Shown here one piece after another: positions 1 through 11,294 of a stretch of 64,000 nt of DNA. How positions within the stretch are numbered: position 1 is the first letter of the stretch; every line of letters starts with the position of its first letter. Origin of the DNA: Thelonectria olida (lineage: Eukaryota; Ascomycota; Sordariomycetes; Hypocreales; Nectriaceae); the NCBI GenBank assembly GCA_020736575.1, contig JAGPYM010000001.1, positions 1,364,001 through 1,428,000 on the forward strand, given 5' to 3'. The notes below the pieces were generated by a model. The model searched no databases and had not been told where the DNA came from. It worked only from the letters and a program-made list of their open reading frames with translations. A program made the position numbers and the translations under genes.

Positions 1-919
1 AGGATGTCCTCCTCGGTGACGTTGCCAAAGACCAGCGTGACCTTGGTCTTCTCGTCCGGGTTCTTGAAGATGGCGCGCATCAGCTGGTACATGGGGGTGA
101 TGCCAGTGCCGCCAGCGATGAGGGCAATGTGGTCGTGCTTGTTGGCGGTCCACTCGTATTTGGGGAGAGGTCCCTTGATGTCGAGCGTCGAGCCGGGGGT
201 GAGCGTGTGAATGTGGGAGCTCATGGGGCCGTCGGGGTACTTCTTGACGACGAGATCGACAAAGCCCTTCTCGTCTGCGCCGTCGTTGTTAGCAGTCATG
301 TTTGGAAAAGAGGGCGCCCGCGCAACGTACCCTCATCGCTGGTAGGAGTATAAGGTCGGAGAGTGGGCTTCTCGGCACCCTCAGCCTTGAACTTGGTGAG
401 AACGGCGCTGGCGACTGGGAGACCAGAGACCTGGTCGCTCTCGGGGAGGGCGAGGCGGACGCGCTTGGTGTTGTGGTTGACGTTCTCGACCTCGGCGACC
501 TTCAGAGAAAGCCAGCCTTGATCACCACCGAGGAAGGCCTTCTTGAGCTCAGCAGCGACCACCGGGCTGACCTCAGCCTCCTCCGCGGGGGAGCGGTTGA
601 TGAACCAGTAGCCGGCGCCAGCAATGCCAGCGACGCCGAGAACGGACAGCAGCGTGTTGGAGCTTCCCGCAGAGGTAGCCTCAGTAGCGTAACGGCGGAC
701 GTGCTGAACGAAATGTTAGTATTTTCGCGGCCATGACGATGATCTCACAGCGGATATTCGCGGGAGCCAGTTTTGGTGGTGTGGTCATGACAGATGCAAC
801 CCTCTCGGTGGCTTGGTACTTGGAGGGGGGGTAAGGAAAATCCGTTAGCCGGAGATGCTCGACATGTGGCATACCTTCTTGAGCGGCTGAGCCGCACGAA
901 TAGCAGATCGGGCAAACAT
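1..919 (-). CDS. mcr1: NADH-cytochrome b5 reductase, mitochondrial (5' part, cut by window edge)
   Basis: Flavoenzyme passing electrons from NADH to cytochrome b5-type acceptors, in fungi anchored to mitochondrial membranes. Exons read 875-919, 331-703 and 1-274; introns 704-874 (171 bp) and 275-330 (56 bp) have GT..AG ends and CTAAC-type branch sites, and the frame is kept across both. The first 15 residues ([15 protein letters not shown]) look like a mitochondrial presequence, followed by a hydrophobic segment at about residues 32-50. The FAD-binding motif RPYTPT lies at about 131-136 and the nucleotide-binding GGTGITP at about 194-200. About 230 residues are visible; the remaining C-terminal part of the NADH domain lies beyond position 1. 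The ATG at 919 is chosen because it gives the presequence. The family call is firm; the MCR1-type (mitochondrial) assignment rests on the N-terminus. Confidence 0.93.
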
Positions 920-1469
920 TGCTCGAGTTTTGGGATGTTCCGACAAGAGAAATTGGAGTGATTGGCCGGCAGGACGAAGGAGTTGTTGATGTTGGACAAG
1001 AAGAGAGAGAAGCTCGATACGATCGATATGCAGACGGTTGGACCTCACTTATTTCGCAATCCGGAACTCCGAAGATTGGCGACGCATGACGTTATCCAAT
1101 CACGTGGCTCACCCAAGCTCGCAATCCGCGCTCCGAAGCTCGCCGACCCCGGAAACCCGGATATACATTGACAGAGTTAGTCAGCATCGCGGCTCTTGCT
1201 TGATGCCATTGACAACATCGGGTTTTTTGTACAGATCTCATTTGATTTCATCCAAGTCAATCTTTTTTTTTTCTTTTCTTTCATTAAGCGGTAGTCTTCT
1301 AAGCATTCTGGCAATCGAGGAATGACAGGATAGACAACCAGCATGCTCACTAACGAGCAAAGCTTGAGACTAGATTCCCTCCCCTTGAAAACATCTTCCG
1401 ATAGAACCAAGTCAGGTGTGCGAAACAGGAATCGTAGTCATACGGCCTGGACTGAGAGCAGTACCTCAA
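920..1469. other. Intergenic: b5 reductase upstream region
   Basis: No coding exon was recognised. This stretch should hold the promoter of the minus-strand b5 reductase gene and the sequence following the lyase relic, including a T-rich run near 1260-1285. Confidence 0.5.
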
Positions 1470-1880
1470 TTAGACGTTGAGCTCTGCAGTAGTGGCGCCC
1501 AGGATGTATTCCGCGTACGGCGCCAAAGCCTTTTCAACGGGGCCTCCGGAACCGCAGTACTTGTCCACAATCTCGGAGCTGCGGCCGGTATACCTAAGTA
1601 TATATAGATATTATACATGTATAGCATGGTTATAACTAACCTGTGATCATGGATGGCAGTTCCGACTGGACGTGAGCAGAGATTCGCTTGGGATAGACGA
1701 TCAGGCCGTCTGTGATGTTGTCGAGACCAATCAAGATGGCGTCGGCCAAGAGCATCATTTCTGTGCCCAAATGTTAAATATCTATAGATGTCTGTAGAGC
1801 ATGGTGATAGTTGACCTGGGATGTCGATGCGGCGGACCGCCGAGTCGTCAAGGTGGTCGAATTTGAGTGGTACTGGGTTG
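1470..1880 (-). pseudogene. ade13: Adenylosuccinate lyase relic (C-terminal fragments)
   Basis: Three minus-strand blocks resemble the C-terminal part of fungal adenylosuccinate lyase (purine synthesis, SAICAR and adenylosuccinate cleavage). Block one, about 1820-1875, reads LDDSAVRRIDIP. Block two, about 1637-1762, contains DGLIVYPKRI and joins block one in frame through an intron-like gap with GTCAAC..CACAG ends. Block three, 1470-1592, starts YTGRSSEIVDKY, contains PVEKALAPYAEYI and ends ELNV-stop. The segment of about 60-70 residues that normally lies between blocks two and three is missing, blocks two and three do not join in frame, and the residues before block one are scrambled compared with the usual QWFERTLDDSA stretch. 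No upstream catalytic part was found to position 2900. I infer a decayed, truncated copy; an unusual gene with atypical splicing is less likely. Confidence 0.7.
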
Positions 1881-2920
1881 CTTCAAACATATGAATCACA
1901 ACATGATGGACACGAGAAAGGCAATTTCTTTATTGCTCCCAGTTATCGAGACTGAAGCCGCCACAAGACGAGTCTTGCAAGGCTATTTGTGAGACCATGA
2001 CGGGACACTTTACTCGGGAGAAACAGGAAGAAAGAGTAACCGAGAAATACACGAACGAGTCGGGTGCAGGAGACTTAAACATGCAGGAAAATGCGGTTCG
2101 AGACTACGAAGGGATGGCTACATTTCAGATCACAGTACTTAATGACCCTGCAAGTTTGCTTGGCCATCCCAGTCTGGTCCCCAGTAAGCTCTATCTGCTC
2201 CGTACATCGACCATGGGCCATCTGCATGCACTTGCAAGATGCGACCTAGATGTAGCACTTACGTCGTGTCCATATGGACGAGGCATTCATTAACTGATAA
2301 AACTTCGGGAGTTAGCTATCAGCTTGTCGCAGCAAGCACCCACAAGCCAAGGTACAGGGTTCCAGACATGATCATGTCCCTTCATAACATACATACAAGC
2401 CCCTTCGCACATGAAGTACCATCTCAAGCTGTACATCTCTGTGCCGAAAGCATCCGACAGAATCTTCTCTCATTCACAAAAATCCAAACACGCCACCTGC
2501 CTCGGTCCTAGCTCGTTGAGTTCGTGTGCCTCGTCTCCCTTGTACATGTCATCCACACTTCTATCTTGAAGTAGCCTCCTTGTGACGCCATCATACTTGG
2601 CATTGATCATTCTTCCCGCCTGCTTCCCTTCGTTGACACCACGTACCCAACATGCCCATCTCTCTTTCTAGCCTCGCTTCCGCCTCCATACAAAGTCGTT
2701 GGTAAATACCCAACTTGCCAAGGGATAGCCGAAATTAGAGGTATCAAATAGCGTTGAAGTTGGGGTGAATTGGTTTGCCCTTTCGTCTTGGGCTTGCGTA
2801 TAGTCCTTCCAGTGTGCCGAGTATTAAAAGTATATCCGCCCGCACCCGGTAGGGAGAATGCATCAGGTCGTAAGCATCCTCAAAACATGATAAATCTTTT
2901 GCCATGTTCAGGAGCCTTGG
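1881..2920. other. Intergenic, no gene recognised
   Basis: Open frames here are short and match nothing I know. It lies downstream of the minus-strand SH3 protein gene (3' flank) and upstream of the lyase relic, where the missing 5' part of that relic would be expected but is not visible. Confidence 0.45.
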
Positions 2921-4468
2921 TCACCTTTCCGTCTCCACGGCCTCTGGAACGGCTTTTTCTTCCCCAATTGCGACTGGTGGTTTCTCTTGGACCGGTGTCG
3001 AATTCGTATCCGCCCTTTTCGAATCTTGGCTCTCCCTTCTCAACGGCCCTGCATCCTGATGCTGAGAGATGGTTGGAGTGTTCGCTTGACTCCCCCCTCG
3101 CTGGCCATGGTAGTGAATAACTTGAGGCGGGGCTTGCCCTGAGTGAAGGCCAAGCTGCTCAGTAGGGTACGGATCAAGATCTTTACTTGATGTCGAGAAC
3201 ATCGACACGACCGGCTGATGGTAACCGTTAGTTGCGTTGCTCGAAGTTGGAGTATGGCCATATTGACCGCTATGCTCCGCTTGCGTGGGAGTGCCCACAT
3301 CATTTGGGGAGCCAGAACCCTCTAGGTGGCCAGTCAGGCTGTTCATTCCTCCTTCAATGTCTCGAAGCAGTCGGACATACTCCTCAGGGACAAGTCCGCT
3401 CTCCTGAGTTTTCGGGTCTTCTGCAACCAACCAGCCCTGGCCATGTCGATACGAAACCCAGATAATTTGTCCCTCAACTAGGGGCAGTTCGTTCTCATTC
3501 TCTCGCTCAAAGTCAAACAATGCCACAGCCTTTCCGTGAAACTCTTCGTCTGGAGAAGTGATGGTGAACTGATAATCGCGCGAATAACGAGACTGATCGT
3601 CATTATAGCCCGGGGAAGAGGGCGGGCTAGATGCGTCTGATCCAGGTTGATAGTATTCAGTCGCCTCGGCAGTGTGAGGTTGCTGAGCGATATGGTATGC
3701 CCGGCTGCGTCTGGCCTGGTCGGGAGGATAAGTCACATACTCTCCACCAGGCCCATTGGCCTCGCCACCATGGTTCACATAGTAACGCTCATTACCATCC
3801 CCGCTGGTCCCCACGTAATAACCCCGCTCAGTGTCATAATTTGCTGGGTGCAGCACTCCTGCACTGTGACTGTCGATATCGCGGCCTGTTCTTCCACGAC
3901 TGAGAGCGGCCGCAGCCGAAGTGGACTTGTGTTTACGGTGGCGCGTGGCCACCACGGGGCTTTGAAGGTCCTCGTCCTCGCTGTATGGGGGCCCATCGCC
4001 AAACTGCATCGGAGCCAGTTCATGTGTGCGTGTGAAGCCATCGGGAGCCCAGGAATCCCAGGGCATTTTCTGGTCCCATGACACGGGAGGGTCTGAGAGC
4101 CTGCGATGCTCGCTCGCTGGTGTTGTCATGCCTGAGGGCGGGCCCGATGGTTCCAGGGGCGGTCCATAGTGCAGCGGGTGTGTAACGGGGTAGGCAAAGT
4201 CCCGCACCATCGAATATGGGAGGCTCGAGGGATAGATGGGAAACATGTGGGAAGTCGGTCGGGACCTCGAGGGCACGGAGCCCACCGAGTATTGGGAAAG
4301 ACGGTTCTTGGAAGCGTGCGACATTGGGCGCTGCAAAGTGCTTCGTCGGGAGGAGGGGGAGGTGATCAGCGGTGGCAGCGCGGGGTGGTTTGGGTTCGGC
4401 GAAGAGGCAATGGCGAGAGGAGATGCTGCAGGAGAGGAGGTCGTCGACATTACTGCTGTCGTCGTCAT
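2921..4468 (-). CDS. SH3 domain protein (Nbp2/Skb5-like)
   Basis: A 515-residue protein made mostly of low-complexity Ser/Pro/Gln-rich sequence with one SH3 domain at about residues 313-368. Within the domain ALFDF, the acidic ENENEL loop, GWL and GLVPEEYV are the usual ligand-groove landmarks. The domain most resembles the adaptor SH3 of yeast Nbp2 and fission yeast Skb5, which link protein phosphatase or PAK kinase to stress MAPK signalling; that parallel is inference from one domain. No intron is needed. The ATG at 4468 is the first in frame, with a second ATG at codon 7. The flanks of the SH3 are rich in Tyr, Ser-Pro and Pro and are probably disordered. No enzyme domain or membrane segment is seen. 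Confidence 0.85.
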   Translation of the reverse strand: MTTTAVMSTTSSPAASPLAIASSPNPNHPALPPLITSPSSRRSTLQRPMSHASKNRLSQYSVGSVPSRSRPTSHMFPIYPSSLPYSMVRDFAYPVTHPLHYGPPLEPSGPPSGMTTPASEHRRLSDPPVSWDQKMPWDSWAPDGFTRTHELAPMQFGDGPPYSEDEDLQSPVVATRHRKHKSTSAAAALSRGRTGRDIDSHSAGVLHPANYDTERGYYVGTSGDGNERYYVNHGGEANGPGGEYVTYPPDQARRSRAYHIAQQPHTAEATEYYQPGSDASSPPSSPGYNDDQSRYSRDYQFTITSPDEEFHGKAVALFDFERENENELPLVEGQIIWVSYRHGQGWLVAEDPKTQESGLVPEEYVRLLRDIEGGMNSLTGHLEGSGSPNDVGTPTQAEHSGQYGHTPTSSNATNGYHQPVVSMFSTSSKDLDPYPTEQLGLHSGQAPPQVIHYHGQRGGSQANTPTISQHQDAGPLRRESQDSKRADTNSTPVQEKPPVAIGEEKAVPEAVETER

Positions 4469-7400
4469 GCCTTACAAGGCGAATGGGGCGACGGTCGTGC
4501 GATCTGGCGCACACGGCCGCTTAGCCGCCGAACGATGGACGAAGGTGCCCGCCTAGAGCCGCAGTGGGACGAGACAGACGAGACACTCGGGAGGGGATCG
4601 AGACCACAGCAAGTCTAAGAGGCGACCGCAGCGCCGGGCGATGAAAGTTTGACAAGCGAAAGATTGGATCGTAGATGGCAGGAGAGGCAGACGTCAAGTC
4701 AGCCGCAACGCTAAGTCGGCCAGAGGAGTCGGTCGGCAGGCTCCAGATGAGAGGGTGGGATGAGCCAAGCCCTAATGCAAATGCGAGACGACCAGTCGTC
4801 AGGCGACAAGCAAGAAGCGTTCGAGGAATCAAGCGACGACGCGGGGGATTGTCGGTTAAGGCAAAGGAGCGTAGAGAAACAGAAACGATGGGGCGAGTCG
4901 CCGATGAAGCGACGACACGACGCTGATGCTGCGGAGGGCGAGCAACAAAGACTTTTGGTGGTGAAGTCGAAGGGTTCGAGGTAAGGTATGGCAAGTTAAG
5001 GTAGGTAGGCGGAGATGGAGAGAGTGGAGTTGGGTTGGCAGATGGAGGAGGTGAGGCGAGGCTAGTCGAAGGTTAGTCGCAGTCGCAGTGGAGAGCCGAC
5101 GCAGAGGTGCCTGGTGGTACAGATGATGAAGGAGAGAGGTACGAACAAGTAGATAGATAGATACCTTTATTTAGCAGAGTCGCGCGCCTCTGCAGCATGT
5201 AGCCAACCTTGCCCTGCGCATGTACGAAGAGGTTTGCGCGCCCTCTTGTCGAATTCCCAAATTCCCAAGCCAACGGATGGGAGACGGGCGAGTGGCCTAG
5301 GAAGGCGGCAAGGTCCCAGCGGCTCCAGCGTGCCAGCGACTGAAGGCGACCGCAACTGCAGGCTATAGCGCACCACACCACTGAAAGCAAGCGCGTCGCG
5401 CCCTGCTCCTACTGGCTGGCACTGCAGAGCCAGCGAGTCAGCGCCTGTCAGAGTTGGTCCCGGCAACCCAGCCCAACGATGGGATTGGAAAGCCGTTTGT
5501 CCCGTCACCCGCCGACGTGACCTAATTCTGAGACTATTCCCGCCGTGGTTCCGGGCTACGCTTATTGTCTTGCTTCGAATGACATGCAGCAAGTGATAGG
5601 GCAAGGAAACGAGGAGGGTGCCACAGCTGTCCGTTGTGCTTTTTGGGGAAGCTTCTCTTCAAGGTTTCAATGAAACGCGAGCCCGCCTGAGTGAGGGGTT
5701 GACGACGGTACCTCGGGGTGAGGTGGGCTTGTTTGTACTTTGTAGTGGGTGGGTGGAGGATGAAAGCGAGAAGGGGACTTGGGTTGTCCTCACGCAGGGG
5801 ATTGGCTCATAGACAGAGTACGTACCAAACCTATTAAACTCGGGCTGAGCTTCCATTCTCTCCCAAAGCACAGTATCAAGCACAATTACGAATACCCGGG
5901 CAGGACGCCAGTTCTCCTGTTGTCCGCTCCCTCCCTCCCTCCTCCCCTTTACTGACCTTTGCAGAGCGGCCAGACAAGACGCCTCTCGTACGTCGTACTC
6001 CCCCGTCACAACGTCAAGGACAAACTCGTTATGATCTCAACGACCATGTACCCACATCATGTGAATTCGCACTCCACGCCAACGAGGATCGCCCTTGCTC
6101 CCCACCCGCCCAGCTGGAACCTCGAACCTGGCATAGACGCCCTGCTCATCTCTCGTCGGGCATTTCTGGCCGAGGGACGACAAGGTCGCGATAGAAGCAA
6201 TCTCCGGGGACCGGATCGCAGTGAACAATACCGGCTTGCTTGGAAATTAACAACCATCAGGGCGCGCAGGATGCTGAAACTCGAGGGCTGAGGCTGAGGC
6301 TGTGACTGCCGGAAGGACAAGCAAAATGCGTGGCAAGGGCACCGAGGTGGAGGAGGGAACGCAAGTCGTTAAGGATCCGGTCCACGGGTCGATCACGAGC
6401 GATTCCCTTGATCCACGGCGCCCATCTTCATGCAGATGACTCTTGACTTGTCCACTACAGCAAGATGTGCAGGCAGCCCAACATGGCGGTTTCGCGAGGA
6501 TGCCGCAAGATTACACCGCGGTGTACTTGTACTTGTTCTTGGTCCATGAAGAACACAGCAGTTGCTTGAGCTCGACACAATTTCTCCAGACCGAGCCAAG
6601 CCTGAATAGCGCAATTGCCCAGCAGGGTTGTCACAGATGACGATGAATGCGTTATTACCTCCCCCAGCAAACAGGCTCGGACGGCGCAGCAACACCATCA
6701 GCAACAACAGTGTTTGTTTCGATGGCTTACAAAGGACCAATGTGACGACGAGCAGCTCCGGTACCCGAGCCGCGCTTCCATTCGGCTCTGCAAGAGTTCG
6801 TCCCGTTCCATCTCATTCCATCCCGTCACCAACCCTTGGTTGGTTGAAAATCAGTCTCATGCAGACAATCGCCATCGTTCAACGATTTCTTTCTTCCACA
6901 GCTTCCATCCGCACCCGGCTCCCGAGCGATGCTCATGCTGGGTCAGATGGGTTTCTATTTTTGGCAAAAACGCACGGGAGCGGATGCCTATGCGCAGGGG
7001 ACCATGATTGGCTTTACCCAATGCGTCATTGTTTCAGGTTATGCGGGCGCTAATCAGCCAATTGCCAGCGGTCGATGAACCCCCAGAAGTGGGTCTCCCA
7101 GCTGCAACCTCCAACCCGACGCTAAGAGGCCATTTTGGCTTGAGGTCTTTCATCAGTCACTGTGAAAAGGACTGGATGTTGAAATTGCTTCCTGCCCTGC
7201 CCTAGTCTCATCCGAAATTGTCAAATATCAAATTGTGTAGATTAGTAACACCTCCCATGTTGATTGCCATTATCGTTCTATAAATGCTATTCTTGAAGAA
7301 TGAACAGGGGAGAAGACATTGTCAAGAGTCGAGATGATTGAGACCATGACGACGGCACTTCTGGCATTAGCTGGTTCTGACGGGTACGCGGCTAAAAAAA

Positions 7401-8021
7401 AGAAATACGGATCTGATACGTACCGCATTTGTTGATTCCAGTCCTCTTCATGTGCGCAGACCTTGCTGAAGCCTGGTTCCTTTCTTTGTCCGAGTCGACT
7501 GAGGCATGCCAATCTTTGATACCATACCCTTCGTACATCGCAGGCCCACTCAACTTATCTAAGCGACAATTACCTAAGCAAACCCTCAACGGCCGCCGCA
7601 CTTTAGCCGAGATTGGAATATTCCAACCTCGCCTAGCTTTTTCCTTTGAGCTACATTCATCATCACCAACCTCTGAAGGCTGGATGACCTAAATTTTCCA
7701 ACCCCAGCACGTAGTGATGGTCTCGTTCACAACATAGATTTTCGAGCATTAGTGCACGGTAAGTCAGATGCAGATAGTACCCTTTCGTTCTTCTATGATG
7801 AATCCCAATATTGGAGCTGTCTGAATCTCTTTGTTGAAAGACACATTATACGCTTTTTTACCTGAAAGAAGATCTTCCGCCTGTCTAGCTGTACCAAAAC
7901 CACGTCCAGGGCATCTGCTAACGGAGTCGCGGACAGATACTGGCTTCGATTATCCTACCTCCCACTTCCTGCGCCCACGAACTTTGCTCTTCCACACGTT
8001 GAGAGACTGAAACACCTCAAC
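4469..8021. other. Long intergenic region between divergent SH3 and ssu72 genes
   Basis: About 3.5 kb with no convincing exon. The first 600 bp is pyrimidine-rich on the minus strand, as expected of a leader of the SH3 gene. A short GATA microsatellite sits near 5150-5163. Open frames at 6615-7053 and elsewhere lack family resemblance and overlap each other. It must hold the promoters of both flanking genes; non-coding transcripts are possible but nothing shows them directly. Confidence 0.5.
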
Positions 8022-8843
8022 ATGGAGATGGCAAACGGCAATGCTGCTCCCCAAGGCGAGGATGCCTTGGCTGGCCAGGCAAATGGTTGGAAGCTAAAAT
8101 TCTGTACCGTATGTGCAAGCAATAACAATCGGTTCGTACAATACCTGTCAACGAGTCAATTGACCCCTCTAACTCGACGGCGCAGATCAATGGAGGCACA
8201 TCTTCGCTTGTCCCAAGCAAGCTATCCTGTCATCTCTTTCGGAACCGGGTCTCTCGTCCGTCTTCCCGGCCCTACAATAACTCAGCCAAACGTCTACCAC
8301 TTCAACAAGACTTCGTACGACAGTATGTACAAAGAGCTTGAGGCCAAGGATCCGCGTCTGTACCGGAACAACGGAATCTTGAACATGCTTAACAGGAATC
8401 GAGGAGTCAAATGGGGACCGGAGCGCTGGCAAGACTGGCAAGTCGGTGTACCTCGCCTCCAGCACTCTAAGGACCGAGGGAGCGACGGTACCGAGGGAGG
8501 CATGGTGGATGTGGTCATTACCTGTGAAGAGCGCTGTTGGGATGCCGTTGTTGACGATCTCCTGAACCGAGGCTCGCCACTAAACCGACCAGTGCATGTC
8601 ATCAATGTCGAGATCAAAGACAACCACGAAGAAGCAGCCATCGGCGGGCAGGGCATCCTTGACCTAGCCAACTCACTAAACAGTGCTGCTATCGAAGAAC
8701 GAGCGGCTGCAGGCGCCTCCGCTTTTGATAGCGGCAGTGCATCTAGCAGAGCCACCTTTGACGAGAGAGTTCCAGACATCTTGGCATCCTGGCAAGAACG
8801 ATGGCCCAACCTGCCAGCAACATGGACTCTGGCATGGTTTTAA
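8022..8843 (+). CDS. ssu72: RNA polymerase II CTD phosphatase Ssu72
   Basis: Cysteine-based protein phosphatase that removes phosphate from Ser5 (and Ser7) of the RNA polymerase II C-terminal repeats; part of the cleavage and polyadenylation factor in the nucleus. The signature loop C-x5-R is CASNNNR at residues 31-37, directly followed by SMEAH as in yeast and human Ssu72. Further family landmarks are [24 protein letters not shown], the TCEER block carrying the general-acid loop, and [12 protein letters not shown]. One intron, 8132-8185 (54 bp), splits the Arg codon of the loop; it is a multiple of three, so the unspliced frame stays open and would be misread as coding. Spliced length is 255 residues, longer than yeast (206) because of a leader of about 25 residues and an internal Gly-rich insert. 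Confidence 0.95.
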   Translation: MEMANGNAAPQGEDALAGQANGWKLKFCTVCASNNNRFVQYLSTSQLTPLTRRRRSMEAHLRLSQASYPVISFGTGSLVRLPGPTITQPNVYHFNKTSYDSMYKELEAKDPRLYRNNGILNMLNRNRGVKWGPERWQDWQVGVPRLQHSKDRGSDGTEGGMVDVVITCEERCWDAVVDDLLNRGSPLNRPVHVINVEIKDNHEEAAIGGQGILDLANSLNSAAIEERAAAGASAFDSGSASSRATFDERVPDILASWQERWPNLPATWTLAWF

Positions 8844-10164
8844 CATGAAGCTCGCATTCCCTTGAGATTCATTTTCGAATGAAACATTCGACCAAATCTC
8901 ATTCCGGGCACATTCATCTCTACAACAATACCTCTGCACCATGTACGAAGCATCGTTACAGGAAGCCAGCGAGAGCTGAGAATGCACAACCGTCCATGGA
9001 ATACTGGCGGCTGTCCTCGGCATGGTCAACACCCTTGGCAGGGTATGCTTTGGCGATATTCGCTTCTATCTCGTCAGGCTGAAACATTGGTCTGCTCGGG
9101 ATTTGCTCTTCCGGATATTAACTACCCGGTAATAAGAGATCCAGGCTTGGATCTGAACGACATCGACTGGAGACCACCGCTTCGTGCTTCCAGTTTCTCC
9201 ATTTCTTCCCGCTAATTACCGCCTCCTTCTGAATCTTTAAGCTCTGGAGTTTGTCACATCAGCCCGTGGGATTTCTCCCAGTAACCGGCTGTGTTAGCAC
9301 TACTCACTACGTGGAAAGGCCGCCTCCCCTTCCGTTTTTTCTATTACTAGATGGCCAATGTGGCACCTGTTGGGAATAGCCCTATGGTCTCATTCCAGCC
9401 GATCCGGGTTCGAAGATAACCGACATGATTCCAGCATCCACCAGCTGGGAACTCTCAGCTTAAAGCAGATCATAGCAGTTCTGGTCAATGACCCCTTCCA
9501 GTACCTCAGATGCATGGGTCTGATCACCGGCCGAGGGCGATCGCATTAGTCCTGGCTTGATGGTGCAATACGGATTGTCTCCAACGGCCTGTCCATTCGA
9601 AAAGGTGGACGGGTTCTTTAAGGGATGATTACGATTATGCATGCTAGTTGCGGTTTCTATCATGAGTGACCGATGAGCTCGTGCAATTTCAAAGAAACCA
9701 TGTCTTGTGCACAGTATTGTACGTCTGCAGATTATCTGTGAGTACAGTACAATCACGTTGTGTGCGTTGACAATGCGGATCTCGTGGGTATGCATTTGGA
9801 CATTTCTCAATTGGTGTAAGCGTAGCACAAAGCAACGGGAGGCGGTCCACGCAGTGGGTTTGCCAGCCCCAGAATGTAGACCACTCCGTACGGCCTAGGG
9901 CGCAAAAAGAAGGTAGCTCCCGAGAGTCTGGGAGAAACCCAGCAAGAAAGGGGGCTATGGTTCTGGGGGCCCTGTCACATTCGATCCTGTGTTCAACATG
10001 CTGGTTTCAGCCGGTCTTGTGCGTCGACGGCTCGTCCAAGGAAGCAGGACCCATGAGGAAGTGACAGAAGAGTCTAGGGAGGTCATTTGCCAGGATCTCA
10101 TCATGTCGATGGAGGGATATATAACAGGGGATCAAGGACATGGAGGTTTTAACCAGTTGCTAAG

Positions 10165-10182
10165 CCCCCGCCTTTTCGGGGG
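10165..10182. repeat. Short perfect inverted repeat (hairpin)
   Basis: CCCCCG and CGGGGG are separated by a six-base CCTTTT loop. No T-run follows, so it is not an obvious Pol III or bacterial-type terminator. Role unknown. Confidence 0.5.
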
Positions 10183-11278
10183 AGGAATAGGATAATGGAA
10201 CTACGAATAGAACTGGGTCATGGTAAATTAATAAGTGAAGCGAGCAGTGCTCGACCTACGAGTTATCCATACAGTATTACCTTCTGTGCTTTGTAGCTAA
10301 TTGTCTTGAGTATTGTGAGTGTTTTGGCTTGTGAGGCAAGGGTGAGGTAGTGTTGTGTTGTGTACGCAAGTAGTTACAGATGCTCATAATCATCTTGGTC
10401 CTACAGTTCTCCCCCTGAAAAGCTTGGCCAAACAAGAGATTGCTCCGCAGCAAGTCGCGTGCTCTGTTTGGTCCAACTTCAAAGACCTGCCAAGGAGTCA
10501 AGGTGACTTGCTCTTCTAGGAATCATGGAGAGGTTGTTCAGTGGACATGAAGGCAAGCCTCGTTGATCCCCTAACTACCTAGTCCAGGGGGATTATACTG
10601 TGTGGATCAAGAGGTCTTGAGGTTGAATCAGGGTAGAATTACTCAGGCAATGACTCTAGTGTAGCTGTGATTCAATGAAGAGACTCAGATGAGTTCGTTG
10701 GAAGGTTTTGAGCAGGCCAATCAACATGATTGCGCTGAGTCTGACTTTGCACGGATGTCGGTATCATGATCCCCATTGGGCCCTCCCACCTCCATCTCAC
10801 ATGCCACAAACGGTAAGTCGGTTCGTCAGTTCGTCCATGGATGGAAATTTGCTTCTGCGCCACCAGTAGAAAGAGCTTCTTCTGACAGCTTCCATCGCAC
10901 AGTCGTCCTTTGGCCCAGCAAGCCAGGATATCCCAATCACACACACACCACCCGTTGCCGCGATTCTGTCCCAGCGGCTCCCTCTTGACATCCCGGTCCC
11001 ATCAATCACCACATGCCCAGCGCCTCTTTTTTTGGAGAAGGGGGAGGGAGGAAGGACCACCGCCTAACTTCCACTGACGAATCAAACCAACGATTCCACC
11101 TCAGGTGCACTAGGGTTCGGTGTTAGGGGTCATTGCTAGGGATTGTCCCCGCCCAAGTTGGATGGGACCTACCTTGGAAGAGGTACCTACGCAACAATGG
11201 TAATTGAAAGGAAGTGCTGCCGGCTTAAGGGGGGAGGCGCCAGTTGATAGCTTCCATTGATGCAGATTACCTAGGAAA

Positions 11279-11294
11279 GTAGGTAGGTAGGTAG
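11279..11294. repeat. GTAG tetranucleotide repeat
   Basis: Four GTAG units followed by GTACC and, shortly after, a second AAGGTACC. Similar TACCTACC/GTAGG microsatellites are common in ascomycete promoters. Confidence 0.7.

Noticed and set aside
6615..7053. Two overlapping plus-strand frames (130 and 141 codons)
   Set aside because: Neither resembles a protein family and they exclude each other.
9401..9420. GGGTTCGAA near 9405 as a tRNA T-loop
   Set aside because: The flanks do not form a T stem and no acceptor or anticodon stem can be drawn.
10200..10520. Possible LTR-retroelement remnant
   Set aside because: I saw no matching terminal repeats, primer-binding site or polyprotein motif, only a vague resemblance in base composition.
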